Shown here piece by piece: positions 8,282 through 17,203 of a stretch of DNA of 64,000 bases. Numbering within the stretch: position 1 is the stretch's first letter; the number at the start of each line of letters is the position of its first letter. A model generated the notes under the pieces. That model was not told the origin of the DNA. It made no database searches and worked only from the letters and a program-made list of their open reading frames with translations. A program made the position numbers and the translations under genes. Source of the stretch: Polynucleobacter wuianus (GTDB lineage: Bacteria; Pseudomonadota; Gammaproteobacteria; Burkholderiales; Burkholderiaceae); the NCBI RefSeq assembly GCF_001659725.1, contig NZ_CP015922.1, forward strand, positions 186,001-250,000, written 5' to 3'.

Positions 8282-9286
8282 TTAGGTCTGGCGAGAAAGA
8301 GAGTATTCGCAAAGAGCCTGTAGTGCAGAAGTTGCTTCGTTTGTTGGGAAACCTTGAATACATTCCAAAGCTAAGTCTGCTTCACGCTTTGCAGCAGCTT
8401 GCGTGTAATCAAGCGCCCCGGAGCTTTGTACGGCACCTAGAATTTGTGCGAATACATCGTCTGGTAAATCTTGGTTTTGTTCAATCGCTGCACGAACTAA
8501 TAAACGTTCTTCATTGCTGCCTTTCTCAAGCAAATAGATTAGCGGTAAAGTAGGTTTTCCTTCACGTAAATCATCACCAGCATTCTTGCCCATTTGCGCA
8601 GCGTTGGCTGTGTAATCTAAAAGATCATCCATTAATTGAAATGCAGTTCCAATGTGACGACCAAAAGCAGCAGCTTGCTCACGTTGAACATCGGTGGCGT
8701 TTGCCAAGATGGCACCAAGCTCAGTGGAGGCCTCAAATAACTTAGCAGTTTTGTAGCGAATGACTTGTAGGTAGCTAGCTTCATCTACTTCTGGGTCATT
8801 CATATTGAGAAGTTGTAAAACTTCACCTTCAGCAATCGTATTGGTGGCATCTGACAGGATTTGCATCACCCGTAGGTCATTAGGTCCAACCATCATCTGA
8901 AAGGCTCTGGAATACAGAAAGTCGCCCACTAAAACGCTAGCAGCATTACCAAAAGCGGCATTCGCGGTCTCGCGACCCCTTCTAAGGGTCGATTCGTCGA
9001 CCACGTCGTCATGCAATAGGGTGGCTGTATGGATAAATTCCACTACAGCGGCCATTTCAAGGATGTGGGGTGTCGCTTTGCCGTTAGCTAGAGCCTTGGC
9101 AATTAACATTAATAAGGCGGGTCTTACCCGCTTGCCGCCAGCTTGGATGATGTAGCTCGAGATTTGGTCAATTAAGGCAACTTTTGAGGCCAAACGCTCG
9201 CGAATCACCCCATCTAAGCCCTTGAATTCTAAGGAAATAGGGGCCAGGATTTGGCTTAACTCATTGATTTTGACAGTGCTCGTCAT
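8282..9286 (-). CDS. ispB: octaprenyl (polyprenyl) diphosphate synthase
   Basis: 334 residues with both Asp-rich motifs of E-type prenyltransferases: DDVVD at 93-97 (inside LLHDDVVDEST) and DDLLD at 220-224. GGKRVRPAL binds isopentenyl diphosphate. The enzyme elongates farnesyl diphosphate to the side chain of ubiquinone. ispB divergent from rplU-rpmA-obgE is a conserved arrangement in beta- and gammaproteobacteria, which supports the ispB call over a shorter-chain synthase. The -35 box of the rplU promoter lies inside its first codons and immediate upstream sequence. Confidence 0.93.
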   Translation of the reverse strand: MTSTVKINELSQILAPISLEFKGLDGVIRERLASKVALIDQISSYIIQAGGKRVRPALLMLIAKALANGKATPHILEMAAVVEFIHTATLLHDDVVDESTLRRGRETANAAFGNAASVLVGDFLYSRAFQMMVGPNDLRVMQILSDATNTIAEGEVLQLLNMNDPEVDEASYLQVIRYKTAKLFEASTELGAILANATDVQREQAAAFGRHIGTAFQLMDDLLDYTANAAQMGKNAGDDLREGKPTLPLIYLLEKGSNEERLLVRAAIEQNQDLPDDVFAQILGAVQSSGALDYTQAAAKREADLALECIQGFPTNEATSALQALCEYSLSRQT

Positions 9287-9298
9287 GCAAGATATAAT
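9270..9298 (+). promoter_or_regulatory. consensus sigma-70 promoter of rplU-rpmA
   Basis: TTGACA (9270-9275), a 17-base spacer and TATAAT (9293-9298): a full match to the sigma-70 consensus. The promoter overlaps the start codon of the divergent ispB (9284-9286), so RNA polymerase here could also block ispB. The predicted RNA start near 9305 gives a leader of about 57 bases before the rplU ATG. Confidence 0.85.
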
Positions 9299-9361
9299 AA
9301 TGGGCTTAGCTTATCCAGGGTGGATTAGCTTAAATGTAGATATTAATTGAGGTTTCAAACC

Positions 9362-9673
9362 ATGTACGCGGTCATAAAAACCGGTGGCAAACAGTATAAA
9401 GTTGCTGCAGGCGAAAAATTGAAAATAGAACAGATACCAGCGGAAATCGGCAGCGAAATCACTCTTGACCAAGTCCTCGCCGTTGGCGAAGGCGCTTCAC
9501 TGAAATTAGGTGATCCATTGGTTAATGGTGCAGCTGTGATGGCCACTGTCGTCTCCCAAGGACGTCACGATAAAGTGACAATCTTTAAGATGCGCCGTCG
9601 CAAGCATTATCAAAAGCACCAAGGCCATCGTCAGAATTTCACTGAAATTTTGATCAACACGATTAAAGCCTAA
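9362..9673 (+). CDS. rplU: 50S ribosomal protein L21
   Basis: 103 residues from ATG 9362 (MYAVIKTGGKQYKV), the standard L21 start and length; the TTG at 9347 would add five residues foreign to the family. The C-terminal RRRKHYQKHQGHRQ segment contacts 23S rRNA. First gene of the rplU-rpmA unit and served by the consensus promoter just upstream; its leader can fold into a hairpin at 9308-9330. Confidence 0.97.
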   Translation: MYAVIKTGGKQYKVAAGEKLKIEQIPAEIGSEITLDQVLAVGEGASLKLGDPLVNGAAVMATVVSQGRHDKVTIFKMRRRKHYQKHQGHRQNFTEILINTIKA

Positions 9674-9692
9674 TTCAGGGTAGGAGAAAGAT

Positions 9693-9953
9693 ATGGCACA
9701 GAAAAAAGGTGGCGGCTCAACACGAAATGGCCGTGACTCAGAATCGAAACGCTTAGGCGTTAAGGTATTTGGTGGCGAGCACATTAATGCTGGCGGCATC
9801 ATCATTCGTCAACGTGGCACACGCGTGCATCCAGGCGCTAACGTTGGTATTGGTAAGGATCACACTTTGTTCGCTTTAATTGACGGTCAAGTGGAATTCG
9901 GCGTTAAGGGTGCTTTGAAGAAGGCCCAAGTTTCAGTCTTGCCTCGTTCATAA
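9693..9953 (+). CDS. rpmA: 50S ribosomal protein L27
   Basis: 86 residues, full length. It begins MAQKKGGGSTRNGRDSESK, the conserved flexible N-terminus that reaches the peptidyl transferase centre, without the cleavable N-terminal extension found in Firmicutes. AGGAGAAAGAT precedes the ATG, 19 bases after rplU. The unit ends at the hairpin at 10012-10036. Confidence 0.97.
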   Translation: MAQKKGGGSTRNGRDSESKRLGVKVFGGEHINAGGIIIRQRGTRVHPGANVGIGKDHTLFALIDGQVEFGVKGALKKAQVSVLPRS

Positions 9954-10011
9954 GGCGCCTGACTGAGACACGTTTGATTCAGATTTATTCCGAATTTAAC
10001 TCTTAGGAACA

Positions 10012-10036
10012 GGCCTCGCTAAGCGAGGCCTTTTTT
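10012..10036 (+). terminator. rho-independent terminator after rpmA, abutting obgE
   Basis: GGCCTCGC and GCGAGGCC form a GC-rich stem around TAA, followed by T6. The obgE ATG begins only 4 bases after the T-run. The only purine-rich stretch before that ATG (GCGAGG) is in the 3' arm of the stem, so the hairpin both limits read-through and would bury the obgE ribosome site. Confidence 0.85.
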
Positions 10037-10040
10037 ATTC

Positions 10041-11135
10041 ATGAAATTTATAGACGAAGCACGTATTGAAGTTATAGCCGGCCAGGGTGGTGCCGGGAGT
10101 GCCTCTATGCGCCGTGAAAAGTTTATTGAATTTGGTGGCCCTGACGGCGGCGACGGCGGTAAAGGCGGAAGCGTATGGGCAACTGCTGACCGAAACATCA
10201 ACACCCTAATTGATTACCGATACGCTAAAACGCACACTGCAAAAAATGGTGAGCCCGGGCGCGGTGCCGATTGTTATGGTCGTGCTGGTGACGATATTGA
10301 ATTGCGTATGCCAGTTGGTACCATCATTTCTGATTATGAAACTGGTGAGCCTATTGCTGACTTAACTACTCATGGTGAACGTTTGTGTTTGGCACAAGGC
10401 GGCGTTGGCGGTTGGGGCAATATTCACTTTAAGAGTTCGACTAATAGAGCGCCACGCCAAAAAACCAATGGCAAACCTGGCGAACGTCGCAAGTTGAAGC
10501 TTGAATTAAAAGTATTGGCTGACGTAGGTTTGTTGGGTATGCCAAATGCTGGAAAATCCACCTTGATTACCGCAGTTTCGAATGCTCGACCAAAGATTGC
10601 AGACTACCCATTTACAACCTTGCATCCAAATTTAGGTGTAGTGCGTGTTGGTAATGAACGTAGTTTTGTGATTGCGGATATTCCTGGGTTAATCGAGGGT
10701 GCGGCTGAAGGTGCAGGCTTAGGCCATCGCTTCTTGCGTCACTTACAACGCACCGGGGTGCTCTTGCATTTGGTGGATATTGCGCCATTTGATGAGAATG
10801 TCGATCCAGTAGCTGATGCTAATGCCATCGTAAATGAACTACGTAAATACGACGAAGCTTTGGTTGAAAAACCACGCTGGCTGGTTTTAAACAAGGTCGA
10901 CATGATCTCGGAAGAGGATCGCAAGAAGGTTGTTGCTGACTTTGTGAAAAAGTTTAAGTGGAAAGGTCCTGTATTTGAGATCTCCGCTTTGACTGGTTTA
11001 GGGTGCGACAAGCTTTGCTATTCCTTACAAGATTATTTAGATTCCGTGCGGCGTGATCGGGATGATGCTGAGGAGCGTGCAGCGGATCCGCGCTATCAAG
11101 ATCAAGCGCAAGATAAAGATAAAACACCGGATTAA
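10041..11135 (+). CDS. obgE: GTPase Obg/CgtA, ribosome assembly
   Basis: 364 residues. The Gly-rich Obg domain (about 1-158) contains GGPDGGDGGKGG. The G domain carries G1 GMPNAGKST (166-174), switch residue Thr193, G3 DIPG (213-216) and G4 NKVD (284-287). A charged acidic tail (about 340-364) is usual for proteobacterial Obg. The protein binds the 50S subunit and is essential in late assembly and stress signalling. Translation starts just after the rpmA terminator without a free Shine-Dalgarno sequence, which suggests that its expression is set separately from the ribosomal protein genes. Confidence 0.95.
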   Translation: MKFIDEARIEVIAGQGGAGSASMRREKFIEFGGPDGGDGGKGGSVWATADRNINTLIDYRYAKTHTAKNGEPGRGADCYGRAGDDIELRMPVGTIISDYETGEPIADLTTHGERLCLAQGGVGGWGNIHFKSSTNRAPRQKTNGKPGERRKLKLELKVLADVGLLGMPNAGKSTLITAVSNARPKIADYPFTTLHPNLGVVRVGNERSFVIADIPGLIEGAAEGAGLGHRFLRHLQRTGVLLHLVDIAPFDENVDPVADANAIVNELRKYDEALVEKPRWLVLNKVDMISEEDRKKVVADFVKKFKWKGPVFEISALTGLGCDKLCYSLQDYLDSVRRDRDDAEERAADPRYQDQAQDKDKTPD

Positions 11136-11160
11136 AGTTAATTGAGCATCTTCACTTGCT

Positions 11161-11952
11161 ATGAACCTTAAACAAACTAAACGCATCGTTGTCAAAGTAG
11201 GCTCTAGCCTTGTTACCAATAATGGCGAGGGCTTGGATCATGCCGCCATTGCGAAGTGGGCAGAGCAAATTGCAGGCCTTCTCAAAGCTGGGCATGAGGT
11301 TTTGATGGTAAGTTCAGGCGCTATTGCCGAAGGCATGCAGCGTTTGGGTTGGCCAAAGCGTCCACAAGAAATTCATCAGCTTCAGGCTGCCGCCGCTGTT
11401 GGTCAGATGGGCTTAGTCCAGGTATATGAGAGTTGTTTTGCGCGTTTCAATTTGCGTAGTGCACAGGTTTTGCTAACGAATGCTGACTTAGCTCACGCTG
11501 AGCGTAATGCGAATGCAAAAGGCACACTAGATACTTTATTAAAGTTAGGTGTAGTACCGATCATTAATGAGAATGATACGGTAGTTACCGATGAAATTAA
11601 ATTTGGTGACAACGATAGTCTGGCTGCTTTGGTAACCAATCTAGTACATGCAGATCTATTGATCATTCTTACTGATCAGGGTGGCTTGTATACCGCTGAC
11701 CCACGTCAGAATCTAGCTGCAACCCTACTAACTGATGCCATTGCTGGCGATCCTGCTTTAGAAAAAATGGCGGGCGGTGCTGCAAGTGAGCTTAGCAAAG
11801 GTGGGATGCTAACTAAAGTTTTGGCAGCAAAAATTGCCGTGCAAACCGGCGCATCTACCGTGATTGCTTCTGGGCGCGAACCAGATGTATTAACTCGACT
11901 TCTATCGGGTGAGAAGATTGGGACTTGCTTAAGTTCTAAAGCTGCTCACTAA
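11161..11952 (+). CDS. proB: glutamate 5-kinase lacking the PUA domain
   Basis: 263 residues, about 100 fewer than E. coli ProB. The amino-acid kinase fold is complete: VVKVGSSLVT, VSSGAIAEGM, INENDTV, FGDNDSLAALV and the Lys-containing SKGGMLTKVLAAK motif. It phosphorylates glutamate in the first step of proline synthesis; proA lies apart at 53472. The frame ends at GTCLSSKAAH where other ProB proteins enter the PUA domain, and only 21 bases separate it from the next gene, so there is no hidden PUA remnant. It follows obgE by 25 bases, as in other Burkholderiales. Confidence 0.92.
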   Translation: MNLKQTKRIVVKVGSSLVTNNGEGLDHAAIAKWAEQIAGLLKAGHEVLMVSSGAIAEGMQRLGWPKRPQEIHQLQAAAAVGQMGLVQVYESCFARFNLRSAQVLLTNADLAHAERNANAKGTLDTLLKLGVVPIINENDTVVTDEIKFGDNDSLAALVTNLVHADLLIILTDQGGLYTADPRQNLAATLLTDAIAGDPALEKMAGGAASELSKGGMLTKVLAAKIAVQTGASTVIASGREPDVLTRLLSGEKIGTCLSSKAAH

Positions 11953-11973
11953 ATACCAGAAACGTCACCCATT

Positions 11974-12537
11974 TTATTGAATACCAAAGGAGTTGGTTGG
12001 CTTTGTGCCACCTGTAAATCCATTGGGATTAAGTGACTGAAGAATAGTTTTGATGTTTTTCTCTTGAGAATTGAAATTACAAAACGCACCCTGTGCTAAG
12101 GCAGCTTGATAGCGATTAGGCACATTGCTCTGGATTCCTCTCCAGCTTGAAAGTGGATTTTCTTTCCAAACGTTATTTTCTAGAGTGCCATAAAGGCGCC
12201 ACTGAAATGAGTCACATCGAATACCCTCATATTGCGCTTGTTGTCCACCACTAGGATTCGTCATCACAACGATATAACGAGTGACACCATCAGCGCCAAT
12301 CAAAATAGAGTCTGTATCAACTGCAAATTTAAATACGGTATGTTGCGATACGTAAAAAGGCAAAAGGGTTGACGGATTAGGCGGGTTAAGAGGCATCTTC
12401 GTAGTGCCCTCCTTAAATTCCATTGGCGCAAAAGGGTCCAGACCACTTTCCATGGGATCACCAGCACAAGCCGCTAAGGTTGTGGCTGCAAGGGCACAGG
12501 TGAGATATTGGCTAAGAGTGCGAAAGAGTGGGTTCAT
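11974..12537 (-). CDS. CNP1-like family lipoprotein
   Basis: 187 residues. The N-terminal signal peptide ends in a lipobox, LAACAG, so Cys24 should be lipidated and the protein anchored in the envelope. The body has the TRYIVVMTNPSGGQQ and YEGIRCDSFQWRLYG segments of the CNP1-like family, a betaproteobacterial group of unknown role. It overlaps the stop of rppH by one base and is probably translated with it. Confidence 0.75.
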   Translation of the reverse strand: MNPLFRTLSQYLTCALAATTLAACAGDPMESGLDPFAPMEFKEGTTKMPLNPPNPSTLLPFYVSQHTVFKFAVDTDSILIGADGVTRYIVVMTNPSGGQQAQYEGIRCDSFQWRLYGTLENNVWKENPLSSWRGIQSNVPNRYQAALAQGAFCNFNSQEKNIKTILQSLNPNGFTGGTKPTNSFGIQ

Positions 12538-13136
12538 TATTTTTGCTTATCCGATTTGGTGGGCTCTTTAGGACTATCGTCTCCTCTGGAGTAAAAAGAT
12601 TGCAGGAGTTCTAAAGGAGTTCCCCAAGCGAGTTGTTGCATACGCACTCCTTTTGCGAGATAGCGCGCAAGCTCCGATAAGGCGAGTTGATAGACCTCAC
12701 GTTTAAAGCCGATAACAGCATCAAGCTGAATCCAAAATGGAACCCAGCGCCAGGCATCAAACTCAGGATGTTCTGTAGCGCGTAACTGAATATCGCTATC
12801 TAAGCCAACAAAGCGCAACAAAAACCAGATTTGTTTTTGGCCACGATAAGCAGCACGGTGAACTCGGGTAGCGTGTTGGCGGCGCAAGTATTCCTCAGGG
12901 ACGTCATAACGGAGCCAGTCCCTGGTTCGTCCAATAATCTGGACATGTTCCGGCAGCAAGCCCACCTCTTCGTGCAATTCGCGGTACATCGCTTGTTCAG
13001 GGCTTTCGCCATGAGCTATCCCACCCTGTGGGAACTGCCACGAATGCTGCCCAACGCGTTTTCCCCAGAAAACCTCGTTACGGCTGTTAAGGAGGACAAT
13101 GCCGACATTGGGTCGATACCCTTCACGGTCAAGCAT
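12537..13136 (-). CDS. rppH: RNA 5'-pyrophosphohydrolase (Nudix)
   Basis: 199 residues. MLDREGYRPNVGIVL is the family start, and the Nudix box GGIAHGESPEQAMYREL...EEVGL spans 38-60 with all catalytic glutamates. RppH removes pyrophosphate from 5'-triphosphate mRNA ends and so starts RNase E-dependent decay. The C-terminal tail (about 165-199) is charged and variable. It is divergent from proS, with starts 48 bases apart, a pairing conserved in betaproteobacteria. Confidence 0.93.
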   Translation of the reverse strand: MLDREGYRPNVGIVLLNSRNEVFWGKRVGQHSWQFPQGGIAHGESPEQAMYRELHEEVGLLPEHVQIIGRTRDWLRYDVPEEYLRRQHATRVHRAAYRGQKQIWFLLRFVGLDSDIQLRATEHPEFDAWRWVPFWIQLDAVIGFKREVYQLALSELARYLAKGVRMQQLAWGTPLELLQSFYSRGDDSPKEPTKSDKQK

Positions 13137-13184
13137 GATCGTGCCCCAAATCCTTTAAAATCAATGATTTGATTATATCCATAC

Positions 13185-14927
13185 ATGAAAGCTTCACAAT
13201 CATTTCTCGCCACGCTAAAAGAAGCTCCCTCTGATGCTGAGGTGGTTTCGCACAAGCTTATGGTGCGTGCAGGTTTAATCCGCAAGCTGAGCGCTGGCAT
13301 ATATAACTATTTGCCTCTGGGATTGAAGATAATCCGTAAAGTAGAAAATATCATTCGCGAAGAAATGAGTCATGCTGGCGCAATTGAATTACTTATGCCA
13401 ATGATTCAGCCTGCAGAGTTGTGGCAAGAGACCGGTCGTTGGGAAAAAATGGGCCCAGAGTTACTTCGAATTAAAGACCGCCATGATCGTGATTTTTTAA
13501 TTCAGCCGACCTCTGAGGAGGTGATTACTGATTTAGCTCGTAATGAGATTAAGAGTTACAAACAGTTGCCGGTGAATTTCTATCAAATTCAAACGAAGTT
13601 CCGTGATGAGCGCCGCCCACGTTTTGGAATCATGCGTGGTCGTGAATTCAGTATGAAAGATGCTTACTCGTTCGATCGCGATACTGAAGGTTTAAAGAAG
13701 TCCTATCAGATCATGTTTGATGCCTACACCCGCATCTTTAAGCGCATGGGCCTGAAGTTCCGGGCTGTGACTGCAGATAACGGTGCGATTGGAGGGTCTG
13801 GCAGCCAGGAGTTTCATGTGATTGCAGACACGGGCGAAGATGCAATTGTGTATTGCCCTAGCTCTGATTACGCCGCTAATTTAGAGGCTGCAGAATCATT
13901 AGCTTTAATTGCTACTCGCTCTGCTGCTACTCAGGCAATGACTAAGGTGCCAACGCCTGACATGACCAATTGTGGAGATGTTGCTAAGTTCTTGAATATC
14001 CCACTCGAGAAGACAGTGAAATCCTTATTGTTTGCTGCAGATCAAGAAAAAGAGCCAGCAAAACTCTTCATGTTGTTGGTGCGTGGCGATCATGAACTCA
14101 ACGAAGTTAAGGCTAGCAAGATTCCTGGAATGGCTGAATCCCGCTTTGCTACTGAAGCGGAAATTAAACAAGCATGTAGAGCACCTGCGGGTTATCTGGG
14201 CCCAGTTGGTGTGAGCTCGGACGTGACCGTAGTTGCTGATCGTACGGTTGCTAACATGTCTGACTTTGTATGCGGCGCTAATGATGCTGGACATCACTTA
14301 ACTGGGGTGAACTGGGGTCGTGATTTACCAGAGCCTCTCGTTCTGGATATTCGTAATGCGGTAGTTGGCGATCCCTCGCCTGACGGTAAGGGTGTTGTAG
14401 ATATTTGTCGTGGTATCGAAGTGGGTCACGTTTTTCAATTGGGTACTCGCTATTCCGAAGCAATGGGCTGTACTTATTTAGATCAGCAAGGTAAAGCGCA
14501 GCCGATGGTGATGGGTTGCTATGGTATTGGTGTAACCCGTTTACTTGGGGCTGCGATTGAGCAGGGTCATGACGAGAAGGGCATTATTTGGCCGATCTCC
14601 ATGGCACCATTTGAGGTAGTTATCTGCCCAATGGGTTACGAAAAGTCAGAACCGGTTAAAGCAGCATGCGATCAATTGCATGATGAATTACTTGCAGCGG
14701 GCATCGATGTCATTTTGGATGATCGCAATGAGCGCCCGGGTGCGATGTTTGCTGACTGGGAGTTGATTGGCGTACCATTCCGCGTGGTGATTGGTGACCG
14801 CGGCTTGGCAGATTCTCAAGTGGAATTTAAGGGGCGCACAGATGCTGAGTCAGAAAATATCCCGCTAGCGCAAATTAAAGAAAAAGTAATCGCAGCAGTT
14901 CAAGCAGCTAAAAATACAATCGCTTAG
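13185..14927 (+). CDS. proS: prolyl-tRNA synthetase
   Basis: 580 residues, the bacterial type with an insertion editing domain. Class II motif 2 is at FRDERRPRFGIMRGREFSMKDA, motif 3 at GCYGIGVTRLLGAAIEQ, the YbaK-like editing insert lies at about 225-390, and the anticodon-binding domain is C-terminal (FEVVICPMGY onward). It charges tRNA-Pro. Convergent with ffh, 21 bases apart, with no clear terminator in between. Confidence 0.97.
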   Translation: MKASQSFLATLKEAPSDAEVVSHKLMVRAGLIRKLSAGIYNYLPLGLKIIRKVENIIREEMSHAGAIELLMPMIQPAELWQETGRWEKMGPELLRIKDRHDRDFLIQPTSEEVITDLARNEIKSYKQLPVNFYQIQTKFRDERRPRFGIMRGREFSMKDAYSFDRDTEGLKKSYQIMFDAYTRIFKRMGLKFRAVTADNGAIGGSGSQEFHVIADTGEDAIVYCPSSDYAANLEAAESLALIATRSAATQAMTKVPTPDMTNCGDVAKFLNIPLEKTVKSLLFAADQEKEPAKLFMLLVRGDHELNEVKASKIPGMAESRFATEAEIKQACRAPAGYLGPVGVSSDVTVVADRTVANMSDFVCGANDAGHHLTGVNWGRDLPEPLVLDIRNAVVGDPSPDGKGVVDICRGIEVGHVFQLGTRYSEAMGCTYLDQQGKAQPMVMGCYGIGVTRLLGAAIEQGHDEKGIIWPISMAPFEVVICPMGYEKSEPVKAACDQLHDELLAAGIDVILDDRNERPGAMFADWELIGVPFRVVIGDRGLADSQVEFKGRTDAESENIPLAQIKEKVIAAVQAAKNTIA

Positions 14928-14948
14928 TTGAATTAGTAGTGCAGTGAA

Positions 14949-16331
14949 TTATTTTTTGAAGAGTCCGCCAATGCCCTTGGCGGCTCCTTTAGCAGCCATC
15001 GCTGCCATAGTGCGAGCCATTTTTCCACCCTTAAATTGTTTCATCATGGTTTGCATTTGCTCGAATTGAGCAAGCAAGCGATTGACTTCCTGAACTTCTA
15101 CGCCGGCACCCGCAGCAATGCGACGCTTACGGCTCGCTTTGAGTAGTTCAGGTTTGCTGCGTTCGCGCGGTGTCATGCTATCGATGATTCCCCGCATGCG
15201 TTTGGTTTGTTTATCTGCATTGCTAAGATTTGTTTTGGAAGCAGCTTGAGCAACTTGGCTTGGAAGTTTGTCCATCAAACTGGCCATACCTCCCATCTTT
15301 TGCATCTGTAAAAGTTGATCCCGAAAATCTTCTAAATCAAATCCGCCCTTAGAAATCTTGCTGGCTAATTTTTCTGCCTTAGCAACATCAACGTGTTGTT
15401 GGGCTTGCTCAACCAGCGCAAGAATATCGCCCATGCCCAAAATGCGGTTAGCCATGCGCTCCGCATCAAAGGCCTCAAGGCCATCCATCTTCTCGGCTAC
15501 ACCAATAAATTTCAGTGGCACACCAGTCACTTGGCGAACGGAGAGGGCTGCACCTCCACGCGAGTCACCATCGAGCTTAGTCAGAATGACGCCAGTGAGC
15601 GGTAGTGCCTCGTGGAAGGCTTTGGCAGTATTGACAGCATCTTGACCTAGCATGGCGTCAACTACAAATAAAGTTTCAATCGGATTCAAGTTCGCATGCA
15701 AAGTTTTGATTTCTTGCATCAGTGCTTCATCAATACCTAGGCGGCCAGCCGTGTCCACAATCACGACATCAAAGTAATGACGTCTTGCCCAATCTAGGGC
15801 AGCTGCCGCAATATCCTTGGGTTTTTGATTAATGTTGCTGGAAAAAAACTCGGCTCCAACTTGTTTGGTTACGGTTTCTAATTGCTCGATAGCGGCCGGA
15901 CGATAGACGTCACAAGAAACTGTCAGCACCTTCTTTTTCTTTTTCTCTTGCAACCACTTAGCTAACTTACCAACGGAGGTCGTTTTACCCGCACCCTGCA
16001 GGCCAGCCATCAGAATTACGGCTGGCGGTTGTGTTGCTAAATTGAGTTCACCGCTTTGATTGGTGTCGCCCGTCATTACTTGGGCAAGTTCCCGTTGCAC
16101 AACACCCACTAGCGCTTGGCCAGGGCTGAGGCTACCTACAACCTCTTCCCCCAGGGCCTTGAATTTGATTTGCTCTAGTAAAGATTTAACTACCGGCAGG
16201 GCTACGTCCGCCTCTAGTAAGGCTAAGCGGATCTCCCGCAGCATTTCTGCGGTATTGGCTTCGGTAAGGCGGGCTTGCCCCCGCATTGTTTTCACAACGC
16301 GAGATAGACGATCGGTGAGGTTTTCTAGCAT
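14949..16331 (-). CDS. ffh: signal recognition particle protein Ffh
   Basis: 460 residues in three parts: N domain (1-~90), G domain with G1 GLQGAGKTT, DTAGR and TKLDGDSRGG, and the methionine-rich M domain (about 300-460, for example FEQMQTMMKQFKGGKMARTM) that binds 4.5S RNA and signal peptides. It delivers membrane proteins co-translationally to FtsY and SecYEG. Divergent from ypjD with 20 bases between starts, as in many proteobacteria. Confidence 0.97.
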   Translation of the reverse strand: MLENLTDRLSRVVKTMRGQARLTEANTAEMLREIRLALLEADVALPVVKSLLEQIKFKALGEEVVGSLSPGQALVGVVQRELAQVMTGDTNQSGELNLATQPPAVILMAGLQGAGKTTSVGKLAKWLQEKKKKKVLTVSCDVYRPAAIEQLETVTKQVGAEFFSSNINQKPKDIAAAALDWARRHYFDVVIVDTAGRLGIDEALMQEIKTLHANLNPIETLFVVDAMLGQDAVNTAKAFHEALPLTGVILTKLDGDSRGGAALSVRQVTGVPLKFIGVAEKMDGLEAFDAERMANRILGMGDILALVEQAQQHVDVAKAEKLASKISKGGFDLEDFRDQLLQMQKMGGMASLMDKLPSQVAQAASKTNLSNADKQTKRMRGIIDSMTPRERSKPELLKASRKRRIAAGAGVEVQEVNRLLAQFEQMQTMMKQFKGGKMARTMAAMAAKGAAKGIGGLFKK

Positions 16332-16351
16332 TTATCGATTAGACTTTCCAG

Positions 16352-17200
16352 ATGGATATTTTAGGTCACCCAGCTTCCGGAATGCTGCCTTCTGCGCTTT
16401 ACTTATTTCTTTTGCTCTTTTTAAGTTTTAGATCAAAGGAGGGTGATGAGCCTTCAGCCTCCGCGGGCTTGATTCAAACCTTTATCTTGCTGGTTTTGGT
16501 GGTCCATGGAGTCCAATTGCATGATTCTGTGTTTACCGCTCAAGGCTTCGTCTTTGGCTTCGCCCAAGATTTATCGCTGATCGCCTGGGTCGGACTAGCT
16601 TTTTATTGGTTTCAGTCTTGGTTCTTGCCAATTTCTAGCTTGCGCTGGTTGGCAGTCCTATTTGCTCTAGTTTGCTCATTACTTCCCAGCCTTTTCCCAG
16701 GAACTTTGATTTCACCAAAGGCAGTTTCTGATCCTTGGTTTAAAGGGCATTTCATCGTCGCTACTATTTCAGTAGGCTTGCTCAGTTTGGCGGCTATGCA
16801 TGCCATGCTCATGAGTGTTCAGGATCGAGCCTTGCACCGTCAATTGGCTATCGTTCCCAATAGCCGTGTAGCGCATTGGCTTGAAGATTTGCCGCCTTTG
16901 ATGACGATGGAAAGTCTTTTATTTAATTTACTCTACGTTGGATTTGCCCTGCTGAGCCTGACGGTATTTTCTGGTTTGCTGTTTTCGCAAACCTTGTTTG
17001 GTAAACCCTTGGTTTTTGATCACAAAACGATTTTTGCATTGCTATCGTGGTTCTTATTTGCGGGTTTATTGTTGGCGCGTTGGCGGGTGGGTCTGCGCGG
17101 ACGAGCTGCTATTCGTTGGGTATTGAGTGCATACAGCACTTTGCTCTTGGCGTATGTCGGTAGCCGTTTCGTTTTGGAAGTCATTCTTCAGAGAGTCTGA
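16352..17200 (+). CDS. CcsA/YpjD-type cytochrome c assembly-like inner membrane protein
   Basis: 282 residues with about eight hydrophobic helices. The C-terminal half carries conserved histidines in HFIVATISVGLLSL and FDHKTIFALLSW, the pattern of the CcmC/CcsA superfamily, and MTMESLLFNLLYVGF typical of YpjD. Proteins of this group sit beside ffh across beta- and gammaproteobacteria. A haem-handling role is inferred from the superfamily; there is no other cytochrome c maturation gene here. Confidence 0.82.
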   Translation: MDILGHPASGMLPSALYLFLLLFLSFRSKEGDEPSASAGLIQTFILLVLVVHGVQLHDSVFTAQGFVFGFAQDLSLIAWVGLAFYWFQSWFLPISSLRWLAVLFALVCSLLPSLFPGTLISPKAVSDPWFKGHFIVATISVGLLSLAAMHAMLMSVQDRALHRQLAIVPNSRVAHWLEDLPPLMTMESLLFNLLYVGFALLSLTVFSGLLFSQTLFGKPLVFDHKTIFALLSWFLFAGLLLARWRVGLRGRAAIRWVLSAYSTLLLAYVGSRFVLEVILQRV

Positions 17201-17203
17201 TCC

